A DNA stretch of 39,555 bases, taken from IMG/VR virus record IMGVR_UViG_3300046090_000128, positions 1 to 39,555 of that record; one strand, written 5' to 3'. The position numbers and the translations under genes are program-made. Of this stretch, positions 21,828 to 28,467 are shown one piece after another; positions within the stretch are counted from its first letter, which is position 1; every line of letters begins with the position of its first letter. Under the pieces are notes generated by a model, which was not told where the DNA came from, did not search any database, and saw only the letters and a program-made list of their open reading frames with translations. This stretch comes from a virus.

Positions 21828-22056
21828 CTTGCATCTCCATCGTCTTGTCGATGATCTCCATGTCGAGGCTGCGCACCCAGTCGAGCGTCTCATGGCGCTC
21901 GCGGTACACAGCCAAATCAGGCTCAGTATCTGCCCAAGCCTGCTCCTGATACTCGGCCTTCGTCCGCTCCATCTCCACCTTCAGGAACGTGTCCAGCAAC
22001 CACTCCGTGACCGGCGAGGCGCGCCACTGTTCGAAGGCTTCGGGGGAGGGCTTCAT
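21820..22056 (-). CDS. small helical protein of unknown function
   Basis: The 78-residue product (MKPSPEAFEQWRASPVTEWL) is helical and acidic, with two Trp-rich segments and no membrane helix. It overlaps the co-chaperonin start by 8 nt and the upstream gene by 4 nt, so it is part of the coupled portal-to-scaffold chain. The opening pattern, PSPEAFEQWRASPVTEW, recurs in short proteins beside portal genes, but no function is known. Confidence 0.55.
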   Translation of the reverse strand: MKPSPEAFEQWRASPVTEWLLDTFLKVEMERTKAEYQEQAWADTEPDLAVYRERHETLDWVRSLDMEIIDKTMEMQDE

Positions 22057-22310
22057 GTGACCACCGCCAAACGCCTACGTTCAGGCATGGCAACAGCGCG
22101 TTTGCGAATGACTTTTTTCGCAATCTTGAAACCGACCTTCATCGTAGTGATGGCCTTGTCCAAGCGCTTAAGCTCTTTCTCGGACAAGTCGACTTTGCCG
22201 ATACGCTTTTCCAGTTTGCTGCATGCCCTACGAAGATCGGCATATGCATCATGCAGGGCACGGATTTCATCCGGCGCGCCGTCTGGAATAGGCCAAGGAG
22301 TTCCGCCCAT
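22053..22310 (-). CDS. small basic helical protein next to the portal gene
   Basis: The start is ATG 22310, overlapping the portal stop (ATGA); a GTG three bases earlier is the alternative. The 85-residue product has a helical hairpin-like middle (LHDAYADLRRACSKLEKRIG; SEKELKRLDKAITTMK) and a basic tail (KKVIRKRAVAMPERRR). No family is recognised. A DNA- or portal-associated role is possible from charge and position. Confidence 0.5.
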   Translation of the reverse strand: MGGTPWPIPDGAPDEIRALHDAYADLRRACSKLEKRIGKVDLSEKELKRLDKAITTMKVGFKIAKKVIRKRAVAMPERRRLAVVT

Positions 22311-24568
22311 CACGCCGCCTCACCCTTCTTTGCCGCCGCAACCTTCTTCTCCTCGATGTCCTGCTGACGCACCTTCAATGCGAACTCGCGATCATCCTTA
22401 AGCTTCTGCAATCGCAGCGTCTCGGCCGCCAACGCCCGGTCATCGTCCAGCGCGCCGGACATCACCTCGGCATGAGCCGCCGCCGACGCCTGGTGAATGG
22501 CCTGCGTCTCGACGCTCGCCTTCTCGCCAAGCGCAATGTCTTTCATCGCTCCGGCTTTCTTCTTCATCACCTCGGCTTCGGCATTGGCCTGCATCAGCGG
22601 GTCCGGCCCTTCCGGCGTCGGGACGATCAGCTCGTCGATCTCCTCGATGTTCGCCGCGGTCAGAATGCGCCTGAGCCCCTTCTCCTTGTTCATGTTCGGA
22701 TGGCCCATATTGGCCTCGATGATCTGGGCCTTGGCCATCTTCTGCATATCCGTCACCTGCGACGGATCGGCAACCGGGACGATATCGCAATTCTCGTACT
22801 CGTAATCGCCGGCCATGGTCGGGCGCTCAAGATGCACGGCCAGTTGTGGCGGCAGCTCTTGCGGCGCTCCACCGCCGCTCCCCGGCGCTTGGACGGCGGC
22901 GCCTGTGAAAGATGCAGCCCCAGCACCGCCGCCCATGCCATCACCGCTCGAAGGAGCGGGAGCTTGCCCGTCCATTGGAGGGCCGCCATTGTGGCCCATC
23001 ATGGACTGCTGCTTGAACGCCTCGGCGGCCTGCAACACCTGAGGCGGTGGCGACCAGTCGATGACCTCCTGATACTCTTCCTCATCGGGATAGCGGCGAT
23101 TCAGCTCATACAGCAAATTGAACTCCCGTGCCATTGAGCGGAACAGCCGCTTGATGATCGAGGTGAAAACCTTCAGGCCCTGCTCGATCAGCGCCAGCAG
23201 CGTCGTCGGCTGCATGGTCTGCGCCGTCGCCTCGCCGGTCAGGATGTCCTGCACGTTGGTGATCGACTTGCCCGCGTCGATCAGCATGCCCAACACTTGG
23301 AACAGCACCGGCGAAGGACCGGCGAACTGATGCGGCACGATCGCGTCGCGAATGTTCTTGCCCGGCACGTTGAGCTGCTTCCACTCGTTCATCGCAATGC
23401 GCATTTCGGCTTTCTTCAGGTTCATGCCTGAGCCGATAAAGCCACCGCCCGCGTTCTGAAGATGCGCCGCGTCGAAGATCTGATTGAGCGCGGTGTTCGT
23501 CGCCTCGCCGATGGCGCGCAACAAACGCCCAAACCCGATGCCGTAAAAGCCCCCATTGGGATCGGGCAGGAATGGGAAATGCACGAAGTAATCACGGCGC
23601 GGAATGCGCACGATCACGCCATCATCACGCACGCGGGCTTTGCTCAGATCGTAATTGGCCACGACGCGGACGCACTTGCCGCTGTCTTTGTGGACAGTGA
23701 CGATCCAAGGCTCGCGTAAACCGTCTCCGTCCAGATCTTCAAACCGGTGCTGCTCCAAAAACACATGCGGTGCATCGGTATCGTTTGGGCTGCCGGCGGT
23801 GCCGTCTGGCTTGGGGATGCCGCCCGTGCCGCCTGACGAACCATATTCGAAGTCAAGGAACGTCTCGCCTCTGATACGCTCCTCGATCTGATACGGATAC
23901 AGCTCGATCTCGTGCGTGATGCGCGGCACATCGCGCAAAGACTTGGTGTTCTGGTTGACCACCACATTCATCGCGCTGATGAAATCGGAGCAGTTCCGTC
24001 CGTTCTCAACATCGCGATAGATCTTCTTGAAACCATCGCCGAGCACAGGCAGCTGATGACACATCATGTCCGTCTCGTCTTCCCAGCCGTCCATCTGCTT
24101 GGTGAGCTGGTAGGACATGTGCAAGCCAACGCGATCGGCACGCGCCTGCTTGAGGCCCATCGGATCGGGGCCGACGGTCTTGACTTTGACGATGCGATCG
24201 CCCGGCACCATCGCCGGATAAGAGCGCGCCCCGAACTGCAAGGCCGCGCTGGTGAGGATCGGATATTTGATGTTCGAGGCTTTTTCGAACGGATAGTTCT
24301 TCTGTTCCGGCTTTTGGAGGACTGCCTCCATGGCGAGCCTGGCTTCGTTCTCCCAATCGGAACGGCTCGACTTGTCGATCTGATATTCGTCGATGACGCG
24401 GGCCGCGATCTGGCTGCGGATGTCCTCGGTCAGCTCGCCAGCGATGTTGGCGCTGTCGGCCCAAGCCTGGAGCCGCTCAAGCGGATGCGGCTCCGGCTGC
24501 TCTTCGGCTGGCGAAGCTTCGCCCTCGGCGATCTCATCGTCGATTGGGTAGATTTCGGGGAGGGCCAT
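22310..24568 (-). CDS. portal protein (P22-like)
   Basis: The 752-residue protein is the size of P22-type portals. An acidic N-terminus is followed by the conserved opening DWENEARLAMEAVLQKPEQK and the stretch FEKASNIKYPILTSAALQFG. Next come EDETDMMCHQLPVLGDGFKK, the GFYGIGFGRLLRAIGEATNT helix and MLIDAGKSITNVQDILTG, which marks the wing/stem. The C-terminus (from about 540) is Gly/Pro-rich and then strongly helical and charged, like the barrel of P22 gp1. It forms the dodecameric DNA channel and nucleates procapsid assembly. No good ribosome binding site is visible before its ATG. Confidence 0.85.
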   Translation of the reverse strand: MALPEIYPIDDEIAEGEASPAEEQPEPHPLERLQAWADSANIAGELTEDIRSQIAARVIDEYQIDKSSRSDWENEARLAMEAVLQKPEQKNYPFEKASNIKYPILTSAALQFGARSYPAMVPGDRIVKVKTVGPDPMGLKQARADRVGLHMSYQLTKQMDGWEDETDMMCHQLPVLGDGFKKIYRDVENGRNCSDFISAMNVVVNQNTKSLRDVPRITHEIELYPYQIEERIRGETFLDFEYGSSGGTGGIPKPDGTAGSPNDTDAPHVFLEQHRFEDLDGDGLREPWIVTVHKDSGKCVRVVANYDLSKARVRDDGVIVRIPRRDYFVHFPFLPDPNGGFYGIGFGRLLRAIGEATNTALNQIFDAAHLQNAGGGFIGSGMNLKKAEMRIAMNEWKQLNVPGKNIRDAIVPHQFAGPSPVLFQVLGMLIDAGKSITNVQDILTGEATAQTMQPTTLLALIEQGLKVFTSIIKRLFRSMAREFNLLYELNRRYPDEEEYQEVIDWSPPPQVLQAAEAFKQQSMMGHNGGPPMDGQAPAPSSGDGMGGGAGAASFTGAAVQAPGSGGGAPQELPPQLAVHLERPTMAGDYEYENCDIVPVADPSQVTDMQKMAKAQIIEANMGHPNMNKEKGLRRILTAANIEEIDELIVPTPEGPDPLMQANAEAEVMKKKAGAMKDIALGEKASVETQAIHQASAAAHAEVMSGALDDDRALAAETLRLQKLKDDREFALKVRQQDIEEKKVAAAKKGEAA

Positions 24569-24573
24569 TAAAT

Positions 24574-24741
24574 TCAGGTGCGGCTTGTCTCGTCATCGCT
24601 GGACGGGTCAGGATCGCCGTAGCGCCAGCCTTCGGCCAACAGCGACAGGCAGGCCAGGGATTTCACCGCGAACTCGCTGCCGGCCAGAGCTTGGCTTGTG
24701 AGCGCATTGACGTGCGCCTTGTACGCTTGAGAAACGGTCAT
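24574..24741 (-). CDS. 55-residue protein between portal and terminase genes
   Basis: The frame runs from ATG 24741 to TGA 24574-24576. The product is MTVSQAYKAHVNALTSQALA in its first 20 residues, then a hydrophobic helix (VKSLACLSLLAEGW) and an acidic tail (GDPDPSSDDETSR). The frame fills the gap between the zinc-ribbon gene (13 nt upstream) and the portal (5 nt downstream), which supports it as a real gene. No family is recognised. Confidence 0.5.
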   Translation of the reverse strand: MTVSQAYKAHVNALTSQALAGSEFAVKSLACLSLLAEGWRYGDPDPSSDDETSRT

Positions 24742-24754
24742 TGTTAAATTCCAT

Positions 24755-24934
24755 CTATCTTGGCGGCTTTACTACGGCGTTACAGTTGTCGCAACGCAAT
24801 CCGTAGAGCCGATACCAGTTGAATGCCGTACTGCCGCATGCGCATTTCCAGATCAGCGCGGATGCATCCCGTTCGCGCTCACGCTCCCGGCGTTTGACCC
24901 ACAGATTGATGATCTTCGCATCTTCGCGCAGCAT
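24755..24934 (-). CDS. small zinc-ribbon protein after the terminase gene
   Basis: The start is ATG 24934, sharing a base with the terminase stop (TGATG), giving 59 residues. A basic segment (VKRRERERERD) precedes the pair CAC and CDNC, which is a likely zinc ribbon: WKCACGSTAFNWYRLYGLRC. Similar tiny zinc ribbons follow terminase genes in other phages. Nucleic-acid binding is plausible. Confidence 0.6.
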   Translation of the reverse strand: MLREDAKIINLWVKRRERERERDASALIWKCACGSTAFNWYRLYGLRCDNCNAVVKPPR

Positions 24935-26329
24935 CAGTACCCCGTATCCATCGAGCGGCCGCGATTGCGGGACCATGGGTCGTCTTCATCGTCATTGTCG
25001 GCCGGGCGGAAGATGATGTTCGGGAACAGCTCGGTTAGCGCCCATACCAACGCGTCAACGCGATCCGCCGTCGTCTCGCCCTCGATGCCGTTATGGGTAA
25101 AAAGGACCATCTGATCTTCAAGCTCCGGAAACGCGCCGCAATGGCTGATGCGCCCCTGCTCATAGAGCGCGGCAATCGGCTCGGCTCGCGTAACCTTGCC
25201 CCGGCTGGCGTGCACGCTGATCACGTTCAGCGTTGGCCGCTCAGATCGCAACACGGCCTCAACCATCGCGCCGCCCTGATTGATCTCAGCAACGATAGCA
25301 TCGCCCTGGTATCGATCCAGGAGAGCAATTGCACGCCTTGCCCAGCCCATCGGGCCAAGCCGGCATGATCCGTCCTCGAAAACATAGCCCCGGCCGTCCA
25401 CGCCCAGCCCCACGGCCACGATGCCCGTCTCCGCGCCTTCCTCGGGCACGCCCTTGTTCGGATCCTTGGCGGCGGGATCGACGCCGATTACGATGCGCTG
25501 CATATCGGGCAGACGCCTGCCCCGCTGCCAGCGATACTCGTCAAGTCCGCGCTGCGTCCACAAAGCGCCGGGCACATCGGTGAGCAGCTCGGCATTTAGC
25601 TCCTGCCGGCCGAGTCGCGTGCCTTCGTATTTGGCGATGATCTTTTGATAGAACTTAGGCGACAGGTTCGAACGGTTGTCCGTGGTCAGGCCGCGCGTCA
25701 CGATCGTATCGGGATCAGCAATCAGGCTCTTGACGATCTTGATCGGCCTCGGCGTCGTGGTGATCACCTGTTTGGGATCATCGCCGATACGCAGGCCGAA
25801 TTGCAGCATGTCATAGGTTTCTTGCGCGTATCGCCACTTGGCGAGCTCGTCGAGTAACGCGGCTTCATGCTCCGGCCCGCGAAGCTGATCGGGCTCTGTC
25901 GCATTGAACAGCAGCGCAATGGCGCCGTTCGGCCATGTCAGGCTGCGCGTCGACGACTGGTAGACGGGGCGAAAGTCTTTCGGGTGTATCGAGAGAACGC
26001 CCGATGTGCCCTTGACGATAACATCGCGGCAGTCGGCAGCCGTTTCGGCGACGATAGCGATGCGGCCATACTTGCCGCGCGCCAATGGCGTCTTGCCGCA
26101 CATGACCGAGCGCACCCACTCGGTGCCGGTTTTCGTTTTACCCCCACCCCCTTCCGGCAAGGATCAGCCAATTGGTCCAATCTCCTGCCGGCGGAATCTG
26201 TTCAGGCCGTGCCCAGAACGGCCAATGGTACAGCAGCGCATCACGGTCGGCCTGACTCAGGCTCGCTATCTCCCGCATTCTCTGCGTTTCATTAAGCGAG
26301 GCGAGCGCCTCGGCCGGAGAAGAACTCAT
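24934..26329 (-). CDS. terL: terminase large subunit, split by a +1 frameshift inside Walker A
   Basis: The gene needs a +1 shift to be read as one protein of about 464 residues. The first frame (26329 to TAA 26138) gives 63 residues ending WLILAGRGWG; the second continues KTKTGTEWVR. Skipping one G of the run at 26141-26145 restores AGRGWGKT, a perfect Walker A. Downstream motifs are intact: Walker B (EAALLDELAKW), motif III (VITTTPRP), and the RNase H-like nuclease acids in IVIGVDPAAK, IVAEINQGG and DRVDALVWAL. It would package DNA at the portal and cut it. The small subunit overlaps its start (ATGA). Whether the shift is programmed, a mutation or a sequence error is open. Confidence 0.85.
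26138..26152 (-). promoter_or_regulatory. candidate programmed +1 frameshift site in terL
   Basis: On the minus strand the bases read AGG GGG TGG GGG TAA A. The Gly codon GGG before the UAA can re-pair one base forward as GGU, after which AAA ACG restores the Walker A lysine and threonine. An anti-Shine-Dalgarno complement, AGGGGG, lies 3 nt upstream of the shift codon, the same spacing as in the bacterial prfB site (AGG GGG UAU CUU UGA C). Confidence 0.5.
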
Positions 26330-26649
26330 TCCTCAGCCGCCGTTCTTCTATCGGCCAGCCGCGCAATCCGGCTGGTGAAGGCATCGATTGTCAGATGGTG
26401 CTCGATCGGTGCATTGGGGTCGCCTCGAAGTTCGACGCTGGTGAGTTTTGGGTGAACGTAGGGAGCGGCAGCTTTCGCGGCATCGAGACGGAAGTCTTCG
26501 GGTAGATCGCTGCGCCGCATACACTGGATCATGAAATCGAGCGGCGTGAGGCCAGAGGCTTCGATCGCCCTGGTCCTGGCTGCGTTCGCTTTATTCGGAA
26601 TTCCCTTTTTTCGCCCGCCGGATTTCGGTGTCCCCTTCGGCGGGGCCAT
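26326..26649 (-). CDS. terminase small subunit candidate
   Basis: The 107-residue basic protein begins MAPPKGTPKSGGRKKGIPNK, an opening common in small terminase or packaging proteins of podoviruses. It continues with a helical region (TPLDFMIQCMRRSDLPEDFR; LDAAKAAAPYVHPKLTSVEL). It directly precedes and overlaps the large subunit (ATGA). The protein would recognise phage DNA and hand it to the large subunit. The homology is to the group of short 'RKKGxPNK' phage proteins; the small-subunit role itself is inferred from position. Confidence 0.7.
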   Translation of the reverse strand: MAPPKGTPKSGGRKKGIPNKANAARTRAIEASGLTPLDFMIQCMRRSDLPEDFRLDAAKAAAPYVHPKLTSVELRGDPNAPIEHHLTIDAFTSRIARLADRRTAAEE

Positions 26650-26680
26650 TCTATTTCATCCTATTCCATTCTATTTTTGG
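26647..26680 (-). repeat. tandem-like AATAGAATG repeat at the small-terminase ribosome binding site
   Basis: On the minus strand AATAGAATGG occurs twice, separated by AATAGGATGA, a third imperfect copy. The last copy contains the ATG of the small terminase gene. It may be a simple slippage product. Confidence 0.45.
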
Positions 26681-26683
26681 GGA

Positions 26684-26785
26684 TCAATACCCGCCCTTGG
26701 CCTTACCCGGCTTCTTCGCCGCACCTTTGCCCTTGTCAGGCTCGGCCTTCGGCTTGGCTTCGGCGGCAGGCTTGGCTTTCTTCAT
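26684..26785 (-). CDS. 33-residue Lys/Pro/Ala-rich basic peptide
   Basis: An ATG at 26785 with GGAG 7 nt upstream opens a 33-codon frame (MKKAKPAAEAKPKAEPDKGK, then AAKKPGKAKGGY). The composition resembles the C-terminal tail of histone H1 or other DNA-condensing peptides. It overlaps the end of the 26736-26960 gene by 50 nt in another frame, so one of the two might be spurious. The good ribosome binding site favours this one. Confidence 0.45.
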   Translation of the reverse strand: MKKAKPAAEAKPKAEPDKGKGAAKKPGKAKGGY

Positions 26786-26960
26786 CGCGGGGCTCCAGTG
26801 TCGATGTTGGGTAGATGACCGTCGTATATTCGCGGTCCGTTGGCTCAGTCAGCCGGCAGGCGCGATCCAGCGCGGCGTTTACTGGACTGCGCAGATACTC
26901 CGCCCACTCCGCCTCGGTAAACTCGACTAGCTCACCGTTTTCGCTGCGATATCGCTTCAT
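26736..26960 (-). CDS. small protein of unknown function
   Basis: The 74-residue product starts MKRYRSENGELVEFTEAEWA with GGAG 8 nt upstream of the ATG. It is acidic and helical in the first half and contains ALDRACRLTEPTDREYTT. No family is recognised. An intrinsic terminator lies about 20 nt upstream of its ATG, so it is the first gene after a transcription barrier. Confidence 0.5.
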   Translation of the reverse strand: MKRYRSENGELVEFTEAEWAEYLRSPVNAALDRACRLTEPTDREYTTVIYPTSTLEPRDEESQACRRSQAEGRA

Positions 26961-26978
26961 CGATCAGCTCCAGGGCAT

Positions 26979-27001
26979 GAAAAATCCCGCATCTGGCGGG
27001 C
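26979..27001 (-). terminator. intrinsic terminator upstream of the terminase operon
   Basis: On the minus strand CCCGC and GCGGG pair across loop CAGAT, followed by ATTTTT. The start codon of the next gene is about 20 nt downstream. It separates the 27067-27990 genes from the terminase genes unless read through. Confidence 0.75.
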
Positions 27002-27066
27002 TGGGCATAATTCTGAACTGTAGTAATTCAGCATTTCCCTGTGTCGTTTTGAAAGTCAAGGAGATT
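27002..27066 (-). promoter_or_regulatory. intergenic segment with a 5-bp dyad and a possible -35 element
   Basis: On the minus strand TTGACT occurs at 27059-27054, and the dyad CTGAA-N9-TTCAG spans about 27013-27031. No convincing -10 hexamer lies 16-18 nt from the TTGACT. It could be a regulated promoter region before the terminator, but the evidence is weak. Confidence 0.2.
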
Positions 27067-27309
27067 TCACTCCCCCTTCGAAACATACCAGCCCCCGGGA
27101 ACCGGCGCCATTTCCATGGGCTCGCCAGTCACTCCGTTGACGAAACCCTCATTGAAAATCTTGGCCATGGAAATCTCAGCCTCCTCCTGATTTAGCCGTC
27201 TACGCTCAGCCATCTCATCGTCAGTGAACGGCGTGACTTTCCCATCGGCAGTGTGGAAACACCAGAGTTCGCCAGTGTCGGGATGAGGGCCAAAAAGCAT
27301 GTTGATCAT
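27067..27309 (-). CDS. conserved small protein, unknown function
   Basis: The 80-residue product (MINMLFGPHPDTGELWCFHT) starts with ATG 27309, and GGAG lies 10 nt upstream; the ATG nine bases later is an alternative. The sequence is an alpha/beta mix with TPFTDDEMAERRRLNQEEAE and ends GGWYVSKGE. No family is recognised. It follows the 27340 gene by about 30 nt. Confidence 0.5.
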   Translation of the reverse strand: MINMLFGPHPDTGELWCFHTADGKVTPFTDDEMAERRRLNQEEAEISMAKIFNEGFVNGVTGEPMEMAPVPGGWYVSKGE

Positions 27310-27339
27310 TATTTTTTTTCTCCAGGTTGAAATCTACCA

Positions 27340-27990
27340 TCAAACCAATTTCCTCGCCACATCAGCCACCGCCTCGACGAATGCCCGGCGCTTGTTGCGA
27401 ACCCGTGGGAACATCCGCTCCCCGCATTGTGCCGCCGACAATGCCCCCTCAGAGCCGTTTTGGAGGGCCGTGAAGGCCTGAAGCACCAAAAGGGTGCGCA
27501 CCCCTAGCCCCAAGCGCTTAGTGGCGTGGTGCGCCAGCGTCGCAAGCCAGGCGTCCGGTACCGGAGCCGGCTGGCCCCCGCCGCCGCGCCCAACATCCCA
27601 GCTCGCCGATTTCGCACAGCCGGAAAGGATCTCCTCGCACCGCGCCCATCCCTCCAGGGCGCGAGCCTGCTCGTCGGTGATCATCGCGTCGAGCTCGGTT
27701 AGCCTGATGTCACCCGCCGCAATCATCTGCATGCGGAGGGCGTAGGACGTGAGCAGCGGCTGCTGGCGGGCTGGCCGATGCGGACGCTCGCGCGCTTCTC
27801 GCCGCCGCTCGGCACGGCTGGCGCGGATCGACAGCGGCGCGCCCAGCGCGGCGATGCGGGCACGGCGATGGCGGACACGGGTGATGCTTTCCAGGACGTG
27901 CGTCATGCCGGCGGAAATGGCGTGGCGGAGTTCGTCGTCGGTGAGGGTCATGAAAGCCTGCATCCTTTCGATAGTGTTTAAGCTAAACAT
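27340..27990 (-). CDS. helical protein of unknown function upstream of the terminase block
   Basis: The frame is open from ATG 27990 (216 residues, weak CGGAAA site upstream); ATG 27951 (MTLTDDELRHA, 203 residues) is a good alternative because the first 13 codons of the longer form are AT-rich and unlike the rest. The protein is Arg/Ala-rich and mostly helical, with a basic stretch (RRARIAALGAPLSIRASRAE), and a C-terminal TLLVLQAFTALQNGSEGALS. No known domain is recognised. It is the first gene after the origin-like region, in the same direction as the terminase genes. Confidence 0.5.
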   Translation of the reverse strand: MFSLNTIERMQAFMTLTDDELRHAISAGMTHVLESITRVRHRRARIAALGAPLSIRASRAERRREARERPHRPARQQPLLTSYALRMQMIAAGDIRLTELDAMITDEQARALEGWARCEEILSGCAKSASWDVGRGGGGQPAPVPDAWLATLAHHATKRLGLGVRTLLVLQAFTALQNGSEGALSAAQCGERMFPRVRNKRRAFVEAVADVARKLV

Positions 27991-28006
27991 ACCTTTTTTC
28001 CGCGTC

Positions 28007-28173
28007 GTGGCAGGGAAGGCATAGAAGGCAGGGTCCCCCTATTGTAGTCATATTTTTTCGTGAAACATTACGTATTAATAATATGTTTCACAAAAAATAC
28101 AGCAGAGAGCGTGTGAAACAAATAAAAAGTCACTACAATAGGGGAACCCTGCCATCTCTGCCTTCCCTGCCAC
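28007..28173. repeat. 44-bp near-perfect inverted repeat around an AT-rich core (origin candidate)
   Basis: The arms 28007-28050 and 28130-28173 are reverse complements at 40 of 44 positions and enclose 79 nt of AT-rich sequence. The arms contain GGCAGGG and AAGGCA sub-repeats, and a further GGCAGGG lies at 28194-28200. The core has the perfect dyad GTGAAACAT-N14-ATGTTTCAC (28060-28091). The region lies between the primase-helicase gene and the terminase-side genes and has no frame longer than a few codons. Replication origin is the preferred reading; a regulatory or packaging site is possible. Confidence 0.6.
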
Positions 28174-28467
28174 GGCGGCGTCGAGGTCGTAAAGGCAGGG
28201 TTGGCATGCTATAGAACTAGCTATCCAGTTTTTTTACGGCGGCGTCATGCTGTCGAAAACTCAAATCTCTACGACCGTAAACCATTGTTTTTCTTCCTTT
28301 TATAGTCCACCGGCCGCTTTTAGCATCCGGATTTTTTACTTTGAAATAGCCCGCACGATCCATAATGGCGTGTATCCGGCTACCGTTCTTAGGTTCGCTG
28401 AAAAACACCGCCAAGGCGGATTGTTTCGCTGTGAAACATTCGAGAGTCACAACAGCGGGGTGTTTCA
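28060..28467. repeat. TGAAACA iterons spanning the origin-like region and the primase 3' end
   Basis: TGAAACA occurs at 28061-28067, 28114-28120 and 28432-28438 on the plus strand, and its complement TGTTTCA at 28084-28090 and 28461-28467. Five copies of a 7-mer in about 400 bp is far above chance. A sixth near-copy, TGTTTCG at 28422-28428, forms the dyad TGTTTC-GCTGT-GAAACA. Such a cluster is typical of initiator-binding iterons. Confidence 0.55.

Noticed and set aside
24934-26160. Terminase as a complete protein starting at an internal codon (26160)
   Set aside because: Such a start would lack the conserved N-terminus and the first half of Walker A, while the missing part is encoded just upstream in the other frame.
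28068-28082. T7-type promoter, because TTAATACG appears on the minus strand
   Set aside because: Only the first bases match, the rest of the T7 consensus is absent, and no phage RNA polymerase gene is visible.
28007-28173. Phage attachment site (attP)
   Set aside because: The repeats are inverted, not a short core with arm sites, and no integrase gene is near. The origin reading fits better.
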